A stretch of 48,053 bases of DNA from JAKFDK01 sp036676195 (GTDB lineage: Bacteria; Bacillota; Sulfobacillia; Symbiobacteriales; ZC4RG38): positions 1 through 48,053 of the forward strand of contig JAKFDK010000103.1 of the NCBI GenBank assembly GCA_036676195.1, written 5' to 3'. Within the stretch, counting starts at the first letter, position 1, and each line of letters begins with the position of its first letter. The translations under genes were made by a program, and so were the position numbers. Below, one piece after another: positions 45,730 through 48,053 of this stretch. The notes under the pieces are model-generated. The model saw nothing but the letters and a program-made list of their open reading frames with translations, was not told where the DNA came from and did not search any database.

Positions 45730-46632
45730 GTGAGCAGGCAGCAAAACAATGGGGAGCGCGGAAGCGTGACCGTGCTGGTTGCGCTTTCCCTGGCCATTCT
45801 GGTGGGCTTCGCGGCCATCGGTGTGGACGTGGGGCGAATGTACATCGTCCGGGAGCGGATTTACAGTGCCGCCGATGCCGCTGCCCTCGCCGGAGTGCAG
45901 TTCTTACCTTATGACCCGGACGAAGCCGTGGCCACTGCCGTGGAATTTCTGGCCAAAAACGGCATGGCCGCCGGTGCAACCAGCGTTACGATCGATCCAG
46001 GTAACGGACGAAAACTTCGTGTCCAGGTAGGTCTGAACGTTGAAATGACTTTTGCACGGGTGCTGGGCATTGGCCAACTACAGGTAACAGGGCTCAGCAG
46101 CGCAGAGCGGCTCAACGCCACAGCGGTCAGCCATGTGGTGCCCCTGAGTGTTTCCCGCGATCAAAACTTTTCGTATGGCAGTCTGATGACGCTCAAGAAA
46201 GGTCCCGGGGGGCAGGTCAGCCCCGGCAACTTTGGCGCCCTGGCCCTGGGCGGATCAGGTGCGAGCCAGTACCGCGAGAACCTGCAGTATGGATATGCCG
46301 AATGGATCAGCATTGGCGACTGGCTGCGGACCGAGCCCGGCAACATGGCCGGCCCCACCCGCACTGCCGTTGAGTACCGGATTGGCCTTGACCCCTACGC
46401 CACTTTCGACCAGGTAGACCGGAACTCTCCCCGCCTGGTGAATATACCGGTGATCGACACCTACCCCAACGGCCGGGGCGAGGTGCAGGTTGTCGGCTTT
46501 GCCGTCTTCTTTCTGGAGGATTCGGACGGTCACGGCGAACTCGCGGGTCGGTTTCTGCGGTTCGATGTTCTCGGGCGCGGCGATTTGGGCGCCCCCGACT
46601 ACGGCGCCTACATTACCAAACTGGCCCGGTAG
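45730..46632 (+). CDS. TadE/TadG-like pilus-associated protein
   Basis: 300 residues from a GTG with AAGGGG upstream. The N-terminus is the Flp-Tad (TadG) motif: ERGSVTVLVALSLAILVGFA helix, then VDVGRMYIVRERIYSAADAA and ALAG. The rest is extracytoplasmic and strand-rich, without a von Willebrand domain. It may be a minor pilin-like or surface component. It lies outside both mobile elements and far from the tad genes at the left edge, so it may serve a different, chromosomal Tad system. Confidence 0.82.
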   Translation: MSRQQNNGERGSVTVLVALSLAILVGFAAIGVDVGRMYIVRERIYSAADAAALAGVQFLPYDPDEAVATAVEFLAKNGMAAGATSVTIDPGNGRKLRVQVGLNVEMTFARVLGIGQLQVTGLSSAERLNATAVSHVVPLSVSRDQNFSYGSLMTLKKGPGGQVSPGNFGALALGGSGASQYRENLQYGYAEWISIGDWLRTEPGNMAGPTRTAVEYRIGLDPYATFDQVDRNSPRLVNIPVIDTYPNGRGEVQVVGFAVFFLEDSDGHGELAGRFLRFDVLGRGDLGAPDYGAYITKLAR

Positions 46633-46648
46633 GTCACGACCTACTGGG
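46625..46648. terminator. Palindrome containing both stop codons of convergent genes
   Basis: CCCGGTAGGTC-AC-GACCTACTGGG, 11-bp arms with one mismatch. It includes the TAG of the TadG-like gene and the TAG of the split-barrel gene. Probably a bidirectional terminator; no T-run. Confidence 0.4.
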
Positions 46649-47126
46649 CGTGATCGTGCCGTTTCCCGGTGATGTGTTCAATTTCAACCGCAACCATCAC
46701 GATCCGCTGCAGGGCGGCGGGAGTAAGCGGCTCGTACGTGCGGTCAGGAATCAGCTTATGTACCAGGGCCGTCAGGGCCGCCCCCTTCTCGGCCGGATCC
46801 GCCACGATGCGTGCCCGACCGAAGGCAACCACGCTCTGATAATGGGTCGTGGAAGGACAGGGCTGTGCGCTCGAACTGGGCACTACCTGGTGAGGGCCGA
46901 TGACAGTAAAGCACACGCTGGGGTTTTGCTGAAGGTTGGTCAGCTTCCGGCCGGCCGGGGCGCAGTGAAAATAGATGGTATTTTGTGTGCAAACGTAGTT
47001 CACAGGCACCACATAGGGAATGCCGTCACTGCCGGTGGTGCCAAGGAATCCGACCTCGGTACTCTCAAGCAACTCGTGCGCTTCACCAGGCTTCGTGGCC
47101 CGGTCCTTACGCCGCAGTTCAATCAT
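46641..47126 (-). CDS. Pyridoxamine-5'-phosphate-oxidase-like split-barrel protein
   Basis: 161 residues from ATG 47126 (GGCGG 8 bases upstream). The split-barrel pattern is clear: EVGFLGTTGSDGIPYVVPVN, YFHCAPAGRKLTNLQQNPSV, then SVVAFGRARIVADPAEKGAAL and VEIEHITGKR. This subgroup resembles NimA-type and general FMN-binding proteins. The substrate is not predictable from the sequence. It is transcribed leftward, next after the tRNA cluster and separated from it by a strong terminator. Confidence 0.85.
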   Translation of the reverse strand: MIELRRKDRATKPGEAHELLESTEVGFLGTTGSDGIPYVVPVNYVCTQNTIYFHCAPAGRKLTNLQQNPSVCFTVIGPHQVVPSSSAQPCPSTTHYQSVVAFGRARIVADPAEKGAALTALVHKLIPDRTYEPLTPAALQRIVMVAVEIEHITGKRHDHAQ

Positions 47127-47247
47127 TTGCTGTCCGCCTTTTTGATCGTGTCTTTCCAAGTCCAGTGTTGGCCATTTCCCACTTCGGATGCGCCTGGATA
47201 GATCCCTTCTTCAGGGGTGCGACCTTTTCAACCGTGCAATAAAAAAT

Positions 47248-47281
47248 GTCCCCACCCCTCAGTATGCTGAGGGGTGGGGAC
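47248..47281 (-). terminator. Rho-independent terminator of the rRNA/tRNA operon
   Basis: GTCCCCACCCCTCAG, 4-base loop, CTGAGGGGTGGGGAC: a perfect 15-bp stem followed on the minus strand by ATTTTTTATT. It lies just beyond tRNA-His. Confidence 0.92.
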
Positions 47282-47309
47282 TGTCGCTGGCAACAAACCT
47301 GCGGAATAA

Positions 47310-47387
47310 TGGGGTGACCGACCGGAATTGAACCGGCGACCTCCAGGGCCACAACCTGGCGCTCTAACCAACTGAGCTACGGCCACC
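47310..47387 (-). tRNA. tRNA-His (anticodon GTG)
   Basis: Cloverleaf with loop TTGTGGC in stem CCAGG/CCTGG, an extra 5' G opposite discriminator C as required for His, and encoded CCA. Confidence 0.95.
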
Positions 47388-47423
47388 ATGAACGGGCAAC
47401 CAACCACTTGATTGCCCTGCAAC

Positions 47424-47499
47424 TGGTGTGCCCGGGAGGATTCGAACCTCCGGCCCTCTGATCCGTAGTCAGATACTCTATCCACTGAGCTACGGGCAC
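47424..47499 (-). tRNA. tRNA-Arg (anticodon ACG)
   Basis: 76 bases. Acceptor GTGCCCG/CGGGCAC, anticodon loop CTACGGA, encoded CCA. Confidence 0.95.
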
Positions 47500-47519
47500 C
47501 CGTTTTAAGGACCAAGCAC

Positions 47520-47604
47520 TGGTGTCGAAGGCGGGACTTGAACCCGCACGGTATAAACCATACGCCCCTCAAACGTACGCGTCTGCCAGTTCCGCCACTC
47601 CGAC
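47520..47604 (-). tRNA. tRNA-Leu (anticodon GAG)
   Basis: 85 bases with a long variable arm. Acceptor GTCGGAG/CTTCGAC, anticodon loop TTGAGGG, encoded CCA. Confidence 0.92.
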
Positions 47605-47643
47605 AACACAAACTCATCTAAGACCTGAGGGGAATTGAAATCG

Positions 47644-47719
47644 TGGTGACCCTACGGGGATTCGAACCCCGGTTTCCGCCGTGAGAGGGCGGCGTCCTGG
47701 GCCTCTAGACGATAGGGCC
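47644..47719 (-). tRNA. tRNA-Glu (anticodon CTC)
   Basis: 76 bases. Acceptor GGCCCTA/TAGGGTC, anticodon loop CTCTCAC in stem CCGCC/GGCGG, encoded CCA. Confidence 0.94.
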
Positions 47720-47763
47720 GGAAAGGCTGCCGAGTAATACCGACAGCCATCTCGGAAAAATAG

Positions 47764-47879
47764 CTCGGGCATCGACCTGCTCTCCCGGGGGCTTGCGCCC
47801 CCAGTACCATCGGCCCTGCAGCGCTTCGCTTCCGTGTTCGGAATGGGAACGGGCGGGTCCGCTGCGGTATAGACACCCG
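47764..47879 (-). rRNA. rrf: 5S ribosomal RNA
   Basis: About 116 bases. The conserved core CCCATTCCGAACACGGAAG and the complementary ends GGGTGTCTA / GATGCCCGAG are present. It lies between the 23S end and tRNA-Glu, same direction. Confidence 0.93.
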
Positions 47880-47973
47880 AAAGGTGTTTTGTTTTTGCAC
47901 TTGAGTCTACAGAGGATTGGTTTTGTTTGCGGGAAATCTGCGCCACAGGCAGGACGAGGAATCGCCCTTGCGG

Positions 47974-48053
47974 GTCAAGCCCTCGACCGATTCGTACCGG
48001 TCCGCTCAACGCCTCACAGCGCTTACACTCCCGGCCGATCAACCTGGTCGTCT
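47974..48053 (-). rRNA. rrl: 23S ribosomal RNA, 3' end (partial)
   Basis: The minus strand begins AGACGACCAGGTTGATCGGC and ends with GTCGAGGGCTTGACCC, the usual 3' terminal part of bacterial 23S rRNA. The gene continues beyond the window. Confidence 0.92.

Overview
Organism and base composition. The window looks like the chromosome of a GC-rich, endospore-forming Bacillota (Clostridia/Symbiobacteriia-like). The right edge holds the 3' end of a 23S rRNA, a 5S rRNA and four tRNAs. A DUF3794 (SPOCS) spore-coat-type gene lies next to them, and most genes have G/C-rich third codon positions. No species can be named from the sequence alone.

Left part (1 to about 33.69 kb): probably most of an integrative conjugative element whose left end lies outside the window. 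A minus-strand block encodes an Flp pilin, TadC, TadB, the TadA/CpaF ATPase, two CpaE/TadZ-like proteins, CpaB, a lipoprotein, an M23 peptidase and a VirB6/TrbL-like membrane protein. It continues, after an inserted plus-strand cassette, with an FtsH-like AAA protein lacking a protease domain, a VirB4 ATPase, an accessory protein, PrgI, a VirB2-like pilin, a 36-residue membrane peptide and a hypothetical protein. The inserted cassette (10.5-14.6 kb, visibly less GC-rich) is SIR2-like + HerA, an arrangement known from anti-phage defence, followed by a protein with PD-(D/E)xK plus QxxxY nuclease motifs. Next comes a plus-strand ImmA-type peptidase / membrane protein / XRE regulator / second membrane protein operon, then a PAP2 phosphatase and a three-domain S1 protein. 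A ParM-ParR segregation operon follows, with an 11-bp iteron array, a XerD-like recombinase, 87-bp tandem repeats, small accessory genes, an excisionase-like HTH protein and an integrase whose gene ends about 130 bp from tRNA-Val. No relaxase or VirD4 coupling protein is visible.

Centre-right (33.9-45.2 kb): the best candidate for an undescribed system. A gene for a three-domain DUF3794 protein is split in two. The N-terminal third is at 44.83-45.21 kb and the rest at 33.89-34.86 kb, both on the minus strand. Between them lies a 9,971-bp element ending in a large serine recombinase. A 9-bp direct repeat (CTTCGTCAA) sits at both junctions. Joining the halves there restores an uninterrupted 450-codon gene whose junction matches the equivalent place in its own second repeat. 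The circle junction would form a dyad with perfect 9-bp arms. This is the architecture of sporulation intervening elements such as B. subtilis skin. The cargo is an AlkA-like glycosylase, a secreted 1,344-residue lamin-tail/phospholipase-D protein and a methyltransferase that was itself later broken by an IS1182-like insertion.

Right edge: a TadG-like protein, a split-barrel flavin-type protein, a strong terminator, tRNA-His, -Arg, -Leu, -Glu, 5S rRNA and the 23S 3' end, all RNA genes reading leftward.
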